DNA of 64,000 nucleotides from positions 248,001 through 312,000 of the forward strand of contig CANLQE010000003.1 of assembly GCA_947493215.1 (NCBI GenBank), written 5' to 3'. This document shows positions 56,402 to 64,000 of this stretch, piece by piece (positions within the stretch are counted from its first letter, which is position 1; every line of letters starts with the position of its first letter). Origin of the DNA: an uncultured Sphingomonadaceae bacterium (GTDB lineage Bacteria > Pseudomonadota > Alphaproteobacteria > Sphingomonadales > Sphingomonadaceae). The notes beneath the pieces were generated by a model. It saw only the letters and a program-made list of their open reading frames with translations, was not told the origin of the DNA and did not search any database. Made by a program: the position numbers and the translations under genes.

Positions 56402-56462
56402 GTCTGTCCTACATGTCCACTGATATGTATTGTCCTGGTCTGAACATCGCTGGGGCATATCA

Positions 56463-57446
56463 ATGAAAACTACATTTCGCATATTATTGGCCTTGGCCGT
56501 CATATTGGTCGCTGCGTTTTTTATATTCCGCACGCCGGACACGGATCGGACTGAAATGATCGCCAAATATAGCAATGATGCGTCGCAATTTGTCGACGAT
56601 GGCGTAGGCGGCCAAATTCATTATCGCGATGAGGGCAATAAAAACGGTCCCGCGATCCTGCTGATCCATGGTTCGAGCAGCATATTGCAGACTTGGGAGC
56701 CGGTGGTGGCTTTACTGGGCGATAAATACCGCCTGATCTCACTCGACCTCTATGGTCATGGCCTTACCGGTCCACAGGCAAAGGGCGACTATAGCGCGGA
56801 CGCAAATATCGCTGCGGCGGTTAAAGTGCTTGATACAGTCGGCGTGGAACAGGCCTATTGGGTTGGCAACAGCATGGGGGGCTGGTTGTCATGGCGCGCG
56901 GGTCTTGCCGTGCAAGACCGGGTGTCAGGACTGGTTTTGATTGATGCTTCGGGGGCGCAAACAGAAGAAAAAATAAAACCGTATCTCGGCGCACGGCTTG
57001 CACGATCGTCCGTGGGGCAATTGCTGTTACCTGAAATTACGCCTAAATTTCTGGTTCGTTCTTCACTGGAAGAAAATTTTGCGCAGCCAGAACGGCTGAC
57101 TGATGATCTAGTGACACGCTATTGGGAACTATTGCGTTTTCCCGGTAATCGACGGGCTACGCTCGCCCGTGGGCGCACGCCACGTGAACCGGAAAAATGG
57201 GATGAGGTAGGCAGTCTGAAAATGCCGGTACTGCTGCTCTGGGGAGAACAGGACAAGGTCATTCCGGTGTCTCATGCCAAGGCTTTTGAAGCGGTGATAC
57301 CCGGTTCCAAACTGATTATATACAAGGACGCTGGACATCTTCCGATGGAAGAAACGCCAGATCAAGTGGCGCGGGACATCGGTATCTGGATCGAGGAAAC
57401 CGAGGCGACTGGCGGTCAGGAAACAAAATTGGAAGAGGCGAGCTAG
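56463..57446 (+). CDS. Membrane-anchored alpha/beta hydrolase
   Basis: A 327-residue hydrolase. An N-terminal membrane segment ([18 protein letters not shown]) acts as an anchor or signal. Core motifs: [22 protein letters not shown], nucleophile [18 protein letters not shown], acid in WGEQDKVIP and His in [11 protein letters not shown]. It has the layout of epoxide-hydrolase/esterase relatives. Convergent with the DUF962 gene (4-base overlap). Confidence 0.88.
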   Translation: MKTTFRILLALAVILVAAFFIFRTPDTDRTEMIAKYSNDASQFVDDGVGGQIHYRDEGNKNGPAILLIHGSSSILQTWEPVVALLGDKYRLISLDLYGHGLTGPQAKGDYSADANIAAAVKVLDTVGVEQAYWVGNSMGGWLSWRAGLAVQDRVSGLVLIDASGAQTEEKIKPYLGARLARSSVGQLLLPEITPKFLVRSSLEENFAQPERLTDDLVTRYWELLRFPGNRRATLARGRTPREPEKWDEVGSLKMPVLLLWGEQDKVIPVSHAKAFEAVIPGSKLIIYKDAGHLPMEETPDQVARDIGIWIEETEATGGQETKLEEAS

Positions 57447-57790
57447 GCGTCTTCAACGCCCGCTTTTCGAAGTTCTGGTTTTAGGCGCCCGGTCAACCAC
57501 AGGCCCCACATTTTGAAATCGGCGAACAGGGACCAGAGTGGATAGGTGAAGGTCGCTGGACGGTTTTTCTCGACCCGCCAATGGGCTATCCAAGCGAAAA
57601 AATAACCCGCCAGTGGCATTGCCAGTAACAGCATCCAATTGGTCGTGAACAGCGAATAAAGCGCGATCAGGACGACCAGGCTGGTCCCGATATAATGCAG
57701 ATTACGGGTCGCCGGTTTGGCATGTTCCTGCAAATAAAATGGCCAGAATGTATCAAAACTTTGATGTTCTTTTGGTCTGTTGGCTGTCAT
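57443..57790 (-). CDS. DUF962 (Mpo1-like) membrane protein
   Basis: A 115-residue protein with the DUF962 signature: [26 protein letters not shown], two helices, and [35 protein letters not shown] (described in parts). In yeast the family member Mpo1 oxidises 2-hydroxy fatty acids. The His-bearing segments HYIGT and WIAHW are kept. The start at 57790 has AAGGACC upstream. Confidence 0.88.
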   Translation of the reverse strand: MTANRPKEHQSFDTFWPFYLQEHAKPATRNLHYIGTSLVVLIALYSLFTTNWMLLLAMPLAGYFFAWIAHWRVEKNRPATFTYPLWSLFADFKMWGLWLTGRLKPELRKAGVEDA

Positions 57791-57828
57791 TAGCCTGGTC
57801 CTTCTTCCGCTTGCTTGCCCTTTATATA

Positions 57829-58533
57829 TCAGGCTGGCGGCAAAGACCAGTCGACCGGTGGCAGGCCATTCGCCTCGAGAAAGGCATTTGCTTTGCTAAA
57901 ATGCTGGCATCCAAAAAAGCCATTATATGCGGATAGCGGGGAAGGGTGTGGTGCTTTCAAAACCAGATGCTTGCCGCCTTGCTCGACGCTCTGGACAAAT
58001 CCCGCTTTCTTCTGCGCATAGCTGCCCCACAGCAGAAAAACGACCGGCTCTTCTTTCGCCGCAATCAGGCGGATGATGGCATCGGTAAACTGCTCCCATC
58101 CCTTGCCGCGATGGGAGGCCGCTTCGGCTTTCTCCACCGTCAAAACACTGTTCAGCAGCAGCACGCCTTGGGTGGCCCAGGATTCCAGAAAACCGTGCGA
58201 GGGCCGCGCCATCCCGATATCGCTTTCCAATTCCTTATAAATATTGACCAGAGAAGGGGGCGGCCGGACGCCGGGCTGTACGCTGAAGCACAAGCCATGC
58301 GCTTGTCCGGGGCCATGATAAGGGTCTTGCCCCAAAATCACGACGCGAACCCTGTCTAGCGGCGTCAGGTCAAGCGCCCGAAAATATTCACTGCCTTTGG
58401 GGAAGATGTCCTTCCCGACCTCTTTCTGCTGGATCAAAAAGTCGCGCAACTTTGCCATATAGTCGCTGGAAAATTCCGGCGTCAGCGGCGCCTTCCAGCT
58501 TTCATGCAATTTTATGTGATCAGTTTCGGTCAT
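57829..58533 (-). CDS. ung: Uracil-DNA glycosylase (family 1)
   Basis: A 234-residue UNG. The water-activating loop GQDPYHG is at 68-74, the Pro-rich [11 protein letters not shown] follows, and the DNA-binding loop [15 protein letters not shown] is at about 192-206. It excises uracil from DNA, initiating base-excision repair. The start MTETDHIKL at 58533 is preferred to 58581. Confidence 0.97.
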   Translation of the reverse strand: MTETDHIKLHESWKAPLTPEFSSDYMAKLRDFLIQQKEVGKDIFPKGSEYFRALDLTPLDRVRVVILGQDPYHGPGQAHGLCFSVQPGVRPPPSLVNIYKELESDIGMARPSHGFLESWATQGVLLLNSVLTVEKAEAASHRGKGWEQFTDAIIRLIAAKEEPVVFLLWGSYAQKKAGFVQSVEQGGKHLVLKAPHPSPLSAYNGFFGCQHFSKANAFLEANGLPPVDWSLPPA

Positions 58534-58663
58534 GTCCGACAAATAACAAGATGCCCGCAATTGGCAATCAGGCAGCAACATCGCTTGCTAGTTGCGAGAG
58601 GGGACTTTACGATATTAACCAACAAAACAATATGCTCCCCAAGATTTTATGAGAATGAAGATT

Positions 58664-59797
58664 ATGACCGACGCTAACACTCCCGTAATTTCCGCCACTG
58701 GCCTGTTTACGCCAAGCGACAGCATCAGCAATGAAGAACTGGTTTCCAGCTTCAACGCCTATGTCGATTTACACAATGAAGAAAATGCAGATGCTATTGC
58801 CGCTGGTGAGGTTTCTGAGTTGCAACATAGTTCGGTCGAATTTATCGAAAAAGCATCGGGGATCAAGTCGCGCTATGTGCTGTCGAAAGATCCGATTTTG
58901 GACCCGGAAACGATGTGCCCGCAAATGCCGGAGCGCCCCAATGAAGAAATATCGATCCTCGCTGAAATCGGCGTCAAGGCGGCCAAACAGGCACTGGTAC
59001 GGGCCGGACGGAAACCCGAAGATGTTGATGCTGTGCTCTGCGCTTGTTCCAATCTTCAGCGGGCCTATCCCGCGATCGCGGTCGAAATACAGGATGCGTT
59101 GGGCATGGGAGATGGCTTTGGTTTTGATATGAATGTTGCCTGTTCATCCGCGACTTTCGGCATCCAGACCGCAGCGGACTATATTCGCTCCGGTAGTGCC
59201 AAATCGGTCTTGGTCATCAATCCGGAAATCTGTTCGGGCCACTTGAACTGGCGCGACCGGGATAGCCATTTCATCTTTGGCGATGTCGCGACGGCAATAT
59301 TGGTTGAAGCGAAGGATATTGCTCCAGCCGAACATTGGGAGATTGTGGGGACCAAGCTGAAGACCCAATTTTCCAATAATATCCGTAATAATTTCGGCTT
59401 CCTCAACCGGACCAGCCCGGAAACGCGAGACGATGTGGACAAGCTGTTTGTCCAAGAAGGTCGCAAGGTCTTCAAAGAAGTGGTTCCCATGGTCGCACAG
59501 ATGATTGTCGAACAGGCCGAGCGTTTGGGAATCCAAAATACAGATCTAAGGCGGCTCTGGCTGCATCAGGCCAACGCCGGCATGAACCGATTAATAGCGC
59601 AGCGCGTGCTGGGCCATGAAGCCAATGATGATGAAAGCCCGACGGTGCTGGATACTTACGCCAACACGTCATCAGCTGGATCAATCATTGCCTTTCACAA
59701 GCATAGTGCCGACCTGTCGGACGGGGATATTGGACTTATCTGTTCCTTTGGCGCAGGATATTCAGCAGGAACGGTTTTCGTAAGAAAAGTCGCTTGA
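58664..59797 (+). CDS. FabH-like 3-oxoacyl-ACP synthase III
   Basis: A 377-residue thiolase-fold enzyme with the KASIII triad: Cys in NVACSSATFG, His in WLHQANAGM and Asn in TYANTSSAG. An inserted N-terminal segment (about 60 residues) makes it longer than ordinary FabH (about 320). It extends an acyl group from acyl-CoA or acyl-ACP by decarboxylative condensation with malonyl-ACP. The start at 58664 (MTDANTPV) is preferred. A GFA gene follows at 14 bases. Confidence 0.9.
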   Translation: MTDANTPVISATGLFTPSDSISNEELVSSFNAYVDLHNEENADAIAAGEVSELQHSSVEFIEKASGIKSRYVLSKDPILDPETMCPQMPERPNEEISILAEIGVKAAKQALVRAGRKPEDVDAVLCACSNLQRAYPAIAVEIQDALGMGDGFGFDMNVACSSATFGIQTAADYIRSGSAKSVLVINPEICSGHLNWRDRDSHFIFGDVATAILVEAKDIAPAEHWEIVGTKLKTQFSNNIRNNFGFLNRTSPETRDDVDKLFVQEGRKVFKEVVPMVAQMIVEQAERLGIQNTDLRRLWLHQANAGMNRLIAQRVLGHEANDDESPTVLDTYANTSSAGSIIAFHKHSADLSDGDIGLICSFGAGYSAGTVFVRKVA

Positions 59798-59811
59798 TAG
59801 GGGAAAATATA

Positions 59812-60216
59812 ATGACAATGACAGGACAATGCCTTTGTGGGTCAGTAAGCTACAGCGTCAGTGGAGAACCGCAAATGTCAGGTGTCTGTCACTGCAAAAA
59901 CTGCCAGCGCCAGTCCGGTAGCGCCTATTCCGTATTATTCGGCATCGCAAATGATCAACTGAACATCACCGGTGATTTGACGACCTATCAAGACACCAGC
60001 GAAACGGGCAATGTTGTAGAGCGCCATTTTTGCGGAAAATGCGGTTCGCCGCTGCTGTCCACTTTGCCAACGCAACCGGGCATGACCTTTGTCAAAGCCG
60101 GGACGTTGGATGACACCAGCCACCTGAACCCGCAGGTCCATTTCTGGACCAAGAGCTCTCAGGATTGGGTGACCATTGACCCTGATGTGCCACAAATAGC
60201 GGGCAATCCGGGTTAG
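59812..60216 (+). CDS. GFA-family zinc protein
   Basis: A 134-residue GFA protein: GQCLCGSVSYSVSGE, CHCKNCQRQSGSAYSV and CGKCGSPLLS. Start at 59812 (MTMTGQC) after GGGGAAAATAT. It follows the FabH-like gene and precedes two tandem hydrolase genes in the same direction. Confidence 0.9.
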   Translation: MTMTGQCLCGSVSYSVSGEPQMSGVCHCKNCQRQSGSAYSVLFGIANDQLNITGDLTTYQDTSETGNVVERHFCGKCGSPLLSTLPTQPGMTFVKAGTLDDTSHLNPQVHFWTKSSQDWVTIDPDVPQIAGNPG

Positions 60217-60225
60217 AGCCGCGCC

Positions 60226-61140
60226 ATGACAAGTATAAGAGCGCGGCTGCTTGCCAAGGCCCTTCCGCTTACCGGCTTGAAGGCGGTATTTTCTAACGAG
60301 GCGAAGCTCAGGGCAAGCATTGCCAAAGCACGGGCGAAGCCAGTTGCTGCACCGGGCAAGGCTTTGCACCGCAAGTTCGACGTTGCCGAAACCATCAAAG
60401 GCAGCCATCCGATATTCACCCTATCACCCCAATCCGGAAGCCGTCGCCGCATTTTGTACATTCATGGCGGTGCCTATGTTCTAGACATGCAACCGGGATA
60501 TTGGGGACTGTTAGGAGAGATGGTTGATCGCACCGATGCCGCCGTGGTCGCGCCTTGCTATCCATTGACGCCAGAACATGACTGGCAACAAAGCTATGAC
60601 TGGATGATGCAGGTTTATGATGAACTGGTCGCGGAAGTCGGCGCAGATAATATCATCATCATGGGTGACAGCGCGGGTGCCGGTTTTGCGCTCGGCCTGA
60701 CGCAGATATTGCGGGATCAGGGCAAAGCCATGCCCCATAAAATGGTCCTATTGTCACCATGGCTAGATGTGAGCATGACCGATCCGATGCAGCCTGGCTT
60801 GACGCAGAAAGACCGAATATTAGGGATTGATGGGCTGCGCGCAGCTGGCGAATGGTGGGCTGGAAAAACCACAGCGGTCGATATGCCGCCGGTTAGCCCC
60901 CTATTTGGAAGTCTTGAAAAGCTTCCGCCAATGGCTGTTTTTACCGGTACTTTTGATCTGCTGTGGCCAGACGCCAGAAAGTTGAAGGAAAAAGCAGAGG
61001 CCGAAGGTCTCGCGTTAGACTATTTCGAGTTCCCTGCCATGCAGCATGTATGGATGCTGTTTCCCATTCCCGAAGCCAAGAAAGCGCGTCAGCAGATAGC
61101 TGCCTTCATAAATGCTGATCTAGAGGCCAGTATAAGGTGA
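60226..61140 (+). CDS. HSL-family alpha/beta hydrolase, tandem copy 1
   Basis: A 304-residue esterase of the hormone-sensitive lipase group. Oxyanion motif HGGAYVLDMQ, nucleophile GDSAGAGFA, acid-bearing GTFDLLWPDA and His in MQHVWMLFP. It ends with the ATGA-type overlap (GTGATCAG) to the next gene and is a close paralogue of that gene. Confidence 0.9.
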   Translation: MTSIRARLLAKALPLTGLKAVFSNEAKLRASIAKARAKPVAAPGKALHRKFDVAETIKGSHPIFTLSPQSGSRRRILYIHGGAYVLDMQPGYWGLLGEMVDRTDAAVVAPCYPLTPEHDWQQSYDWMMQVYDELVAEVGADNIIIMGDSAGAGFALGLTQILRDQGKAMPHKMVLLSPWLDVSMTDPMQPGLTQKDRILGIDGLRAAGEWWAGKTTAVDMPPVSPLFGSLEKLPPMAVFTGTFDLLWPDARKLKEKAEAEGLALDYFEFPAMQHVWMLFPIPEAKKARQQIAAFINADLEASIR

Positions 61141-62033
61141 TCAGCAAGCGTGCGCGTTTCATCAATTTTATCCTCCGTCTGCTGAAGGTTCAGGAGCGTT
61201 TGGCGGACTATGATACCGGCATGAAATTTCTGGCAAGGGACCGGAAAAATGGCCCGGCGCGGCCCGGTCGATGGTTCAAAAAACAATGCGTGATCGGCGA
61301 AAGCCATATCGATGGTCATAAGGTTTATGAAATTGAGCCAAAGGCTGGTGCTAGCAAGCATCATATCTTCTATCTGCATGGCGGCGGGTACGCTTTTCAG
61401 ATCGTGATCGTGCATTGGGCGATGATCAAGAAACTGATCAAGGCGACTGGGGCAAGCGCTACTGTCCCCCTTTATCCGCTCGCACCCGAGCATGATTGGT
61501 CGCAAAGCTATCCTGTTGTGATGCAGGCCTACGAAAGGGCAGTGGCCAAATATGGTGCTGAAAATATAACAATCATGGGCGACAGCGCTGGCGGCGGATA
61601 TAGTCTCGGGCTTACTCAGATGTTGCGCGACCAGGACAAGCCAATGCCGGGCAAGATCATTCTGCTATCCCCTTGGCTCGATGCTACTGCCAGTGATCCG
61701 CTGCAGCTAGAGCTGGAGAAACATGACGTTCTGTTGTCAGTGCAGGGAGCCCGAACGGCTGGTCAGTTTTGGGCGGGCGAGGGCAATGATGCTGCGGCTT
61801 TTCCCGTCAGTCCGCTTTTTGCGGCCATCGACAAATTGCCGCCGGCCGCCATTTTCGCGGGTAGCCATGACATACTTTATGCGGATGCGCTGCGCCTGAA
61901 ACAGAAGGCTGATACCCAAGGCATTGATATCACACTTCACGTCGGGGAACAGATGCAGCATGTCTGGATGCTGTTACCGATCAGAGAGGCGAAGCTTGCA
62001 CGGGCGCAGATCATGGCCTTCATCACGCGTTGA
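61137..62033 (+). CDS. HSL-family alpha/beta hydrolase, tandem copy 2
   Basis: A 298-residue HSL esterase. HGGGYAFQIV oxyanion, GDSAGGGYS nucleophile, AGSHDILYADA acid, MQHVWMLLP His. Starts with GTG overlapping the first copy's stop by 4 bases. High similarity to copy 1 in layout and in PLAPEHDWSQSY/PLTPEHDWQQSY indicates duplication. Confidence 0.9.
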   Translation: MISKRARFINFILRLLKVQERLADYDTGMKFLARDRKNGPARPGRWFKKQCVIGESHIDGHKVYEIEPKAGASKHHIFYLHGGGYAFQIVIVHWAMIKKLIKATGASATVPLYPLAPEHDWSQSYPVVMQAYERAVAKYGAENITIMGDSAGGGYSLGLTQMLRDQDKPMPGKIILLSPWLDATASDPLQLELEKHDVLLSVQGARTAGQFWAGEGNDAAAFPVSPLFAAIDKLPPAAIFAGSHDILYADALRLKQKADTQGIDITLHVGEQMQHVWMLLPIREAKLARAQIMAFITR

Positions 62034-62040
62034 GCAAAGG

Positions 62041-62817
62041 TCAGCCTTTCAGGATCCGCCCTCGCTCGATAACCGCCTGCCGCCGCTGTTCAACGGACTC
62101 CGCGCTGACGCTATCGTTATAAGCATCGGTAACCTGTTTTTCCAAAGCCATCGCGTCTTTGAAATTGCGGTCATAACCCTCGAGGATCAGCTTTTTATAG
62201 GTCTTGATAAACTCGGGCTCGATGGTCGCCATATCGGCCGCTAACGCTTGCGCAGCAGGCATGAGCTCGTCCGGTTCATAGACATGATTGACGAGTCCCC
62301 AGCTACAAGCCTTGTCGGCATCCAGAAACTGTCCGGTGAAGCTCAATTCACAAGCGCGGGACAAGCCGATGTAGCGGGATAGCTTCTGCGATAGACCCCA
62401 GCCCGGAATGACACCGACGCGGGCATGGGTATCGGCAAAGCGCGCATTGGTGGAAGCGATCCGCACATCACACGCCAGCGCCAGTTCAAAGCCGCCGGTA
62501 ATGGCGACGCCATTAATTGCGCCGATGATCGGTATGTCTAGTTTTTCCAATGCCCTGCAAGGATTACTCGCTGGTTTCTGATCCGTCGCAGCGCCAAGGC
62601 CAGATGATCCCAGTTCTTTTAGATCGAGACCGGCGGTGAAAGCCCGTTCATCCGCTCCGGTGACAATGACAGCTCGGATATCCGTATCTGCGGCGACGGC
62701 TGAGCAGGCATCAAAAAAATCGCTACGTAGATCATGAGACAAGGCGTTCATAGCCTCTGGCCGGTTCAGAGTGATGGTGGCTACTCCATCAAGTTTTTCA
62801 AGCAGAACCAGCGCCAT
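62041..62817 (-). CDS. Enoyl-CoA hydratase/isomerase family protein
   Basis: A 258-residue crotonase. The oxyanion residues are in AFTAGLDLKELG and GAINGVAITGGFELALACD, and ARVGVIPGWGLSQ has the Gly turn. One catalytic Glu position (as in rat hydratase E164) is changed in GVIPGWG, so chemistry may differ from a plain hydratase. Its ATG overlaps the upstream SDR stop by one base (TAATG), so they are co-transcribed. Confidence 0.9.
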   Translation of the reverse strand: MALVLLEKLDGVATITLNRPEAMNALSHDLRSDFFDACSAVAADTDIRAVIVTGADERAFTAGLDLKELGSSGLGAATDQKPASNPCRALEKLDIPIIGAINGVAITGGFELALACDVRIASTNARFADTHARVGVIPGWGLSQKLSRYIGLSRACELSFTGQFLDADKACSWGLVNHVYEPDELMPAAQALAADMATIEPEFIKTYKKLILEGYDRNFKDAMALEKQVTDAYNDSVSAESVEQRRQAVIERGRILKG

Positions 62818-63641
62818 TAATCGTCGTCTCCCAGTTCATATTTTTCGGCAATTTGCGCGCCCAGTCCAGCTGTCATTTCGAACAGCTTCTCTGGATCGCT
62901 TTGTCGCAATTGCGCGAGCATCAATTCGGGCCCTTCGGCAATGATCAACTCTGGGACGTTGTTGGCGACCGCATCAATAATTTGACGCGCGCATTCGGCC
63001 GGTTCCATGCCATTGTCGATGACAGCGTCGGACTTGTCGCGCTTTGTGCCATCTTTGGTGAGAGCGTTGCGGGATACATCCGTGCGAATGGAGCCAGGCA
63101 ATATGTTCGTGACATGGATGTTGTGGCGCGTCTCGGTTTCGGCACGCAGCGCATCCATATAGCCGATCAATCCATGTTTCGCGGCGCAATAAGCGGTGCG
63201 TAGGGGCACGCCGATGCGCCCGGCAACCGAGCTGATCCCGACAATATGACCGCCACCGGCGCTGATCATATGGGGTAACAAAAGCTGGGTCAGCCATATC
63301 GGCGCGAGCAGATCAACGTTGACAATCTGATGATGGACATTGGGATCGGTGTCGAGCGCTAGGCTCCGCTGGCTGATACCAGCATTGTTGATCAGGATAT
63401 CGACGCGGCCTTTCCATCGCTGTGCTTCGGCAATTTTGGCGGGGAGCACATCATAGTCAGTAGTTTCAAAGGGGAGCAGCAATGTATCCGTCGCTATATC
63501 GGCGGCGACGGCTTCCAAGGCTTCAACCCGTCGCCCGGACAAAATGATATGTGCACCCTGTGCTGCAAAGGCCTTGGCGAGCGCTTCGCCTATTCCTGAT
63601 GATGCGCCGGTGATCCAGACTATCTTATCGGTAAAGTCCAT
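62817..63641 (-). CDS. Short-chain dehydrogenase/reductase
   Basis: A 274-residue classical SDR with TGASSGIGEALAKAF (dinucleotide fold), NNAGISQRSL, the catalytic Ser in GISSVAGRIG and Y-xxx-K in AYCAAKHGLIG. The substrate pocket is undefined. It couples to the crotonase gene downstream, suggesting lipid or CoA-ester metabolism. A short gap (3 bases) precedes it from the membrane-protein gene. Confidence 0.92.
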   Translation of the reverse strand: MDFTDKIVWITGASSGIGEALAKAFAAQGAHIILSGRRVEALEAVAADIATDTLLLPFETTDYDVLPAKIAEAQRWKGRVDILINNAGISQRSLALDTDPNVHHQIVNVDLLAPIWLTQLLLPHMISAGGGHIVGISSVAGRIGVPLRTAYCAAKHGLIGYMDALRAETETRHNIHVTNILPGSIRTDVSRNALTKDGTKRDKSDAVIDNGMEPAECARQIIDAVANNVPELIIAEGPELMLAQLRQSDPEKLFEMTAGLGAQIAEKYELGDDD

Positions 63642-63644
63642 TGC

Positions 63645-64000
63645 TCAATTCCTTTGCTGATCGTTTTGTTCGGCTGCCTTCAACTTTCGCCATCCAACAT
63701 AGCAGAGGACGAGCATCACGATATTACCTAAAGCGTCAATCAACCCCATGTAGGTGAAGACAGGGTCGTGAAAGGTGAAATAATAATTGAAGCCAAAAAA
63801 CGGCAACAACGCGACGCCGTAAACCAAAAATGTCGTTGCGGTAAAACGGGCGAAAGCCGCGAACAGCCCAGCCAGCAAAGCTTGTGCTCCAAAGCAGGCC
63901 ATCATGAACGGCAATATGCGTCCGCCTATACGATATTCGGGCAGAAAGACGGTGTCGATGACATGCTGCGGAAACAGGGCAGCCCATCCACCTAATATGA
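63645..64000 (-). CDS. Membrane protein, partial (runs off right edge)
   Basis: The frame is open to the right edge. The visible 117 residues have HVIDTVFLPEYRIGGRILPF before the three membrane segments (GAQALLAGLFAAFARF, VYGVALLPFFGFNYYF and IVMLVLCYVGWRKL). The true start lies beyond base 64000. No family recognised. It is likely in one operon with the SDR and crotonase genes (3 bases to the SDR start). Confidence 0.75.
   Translation of the reverse strand, partial: ILGGWAALFPQHVIDTVFLPEYRIGGRILPFMMACFGAQALLAGLFAAFARFTATTFLVYGVALLPFFGFNYYFTFHDPVFTYMGLIDALGNIVMLVLCYVGWRKLKAAEQNDQQRN

Overview
The window looks like a chromosomal segment of a marine or freshwater sphingomonad alphaproteobacterium (Sphingomonadales; Parasphingorhabdus, Sphingorhabdus or Sphingopyxis-like). 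The pointers are an imuA-imuB mutagenesis cassette behind an alphaproteobacterial LexA-type box (direct repeat GTTC-N7-GTTC), a SciP/DUF1153 cell-cycle regulator, TonB receptor plus carotenoid-oxygenase catabolic genes, many GFA-family and alpha/beta-hydrolase genes, and short palindromic repeats built around GTCCGC/GCGGAC. No rRNA, tRNA or CRISPR array was found. The genus is inference from gene content only.

Layout. 1-6.3 kb: partial imuB and imuA (minus), a TIR protein with C-terminal membrane segments, a periplasmic DsrE-like protein, and a CioAB-type cytochrome bd oxidase operon with a 44-residue DUF2474 subunit. 6.3-8.0 kb: a gene-poor stretch, then two tandem, related 39-residue hydrophobic peptides divergent from a LysR regulator. 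8.3-16 kb: a catabolic block with two TetR regulators, a TonB receptor, a carotenoid/stilbene cleavage oxygenase, a phytanoyl-CoA-dioxygenase-like enzyme and a 2-hydroxyacid dehydrogenase. 16-19 kb: secreted hydrolase, SciP, and a receiver-EAL phosphodiesterase. 19-25.5 kb: a TPP riboswitch and thiC, then three GC-rich genes ending in a duplicated remnant of the thiC 3' end, followed by an AT-rich restriction-modification pair (nuclease fused to an adenine methylase, plus a single-TRD specificity subunit).

25.6-31.6 kb: lipocalin, cupin, diguanylate cyclase, a BKACE/racemase-like cluster and small membrane proteins. 31.9-37 kb: a complete MacB/DevC-type tripartite exporter operon (outer-membrane factor, adaptor, ATPase, permease) divergent from a TetR gene, with a clear inverted repeat between them. 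37.2-42.4 kb: a compact glucosylglycerate cycle made of phosphatase, GpgS-type synthase, GH13_18 phosphorylase and glycerate kinase. 42.5-50.6 kb: a more AT-rich accessory stretch with an AraC regulator, a CPBP protease, a truncated metallo-beta-lactamase-fold gene, two FMN split-barrel proteins, a GST and a TetR gene with three operator-like repeats. 50.8-64 kb: mostly small metabolic and membrane genes, a cold-shock protein with a strong terminator, uracil-DNA glycosylase, a FabH-like synthase, two tandem HSL-type hydrolases, and an SDR/enoyl-CoA hydratase pair. The last gene runs off the right edge.

The most unusual items are the thiC 3' duplication that brackets three cargo genes next to the fused restriction-modification enzyme, the tandem 39-residue peptides, the composite palindromic repeat family (about eleven copies), and the complete glucosylglycerate synthesis/phosphorolysis set.
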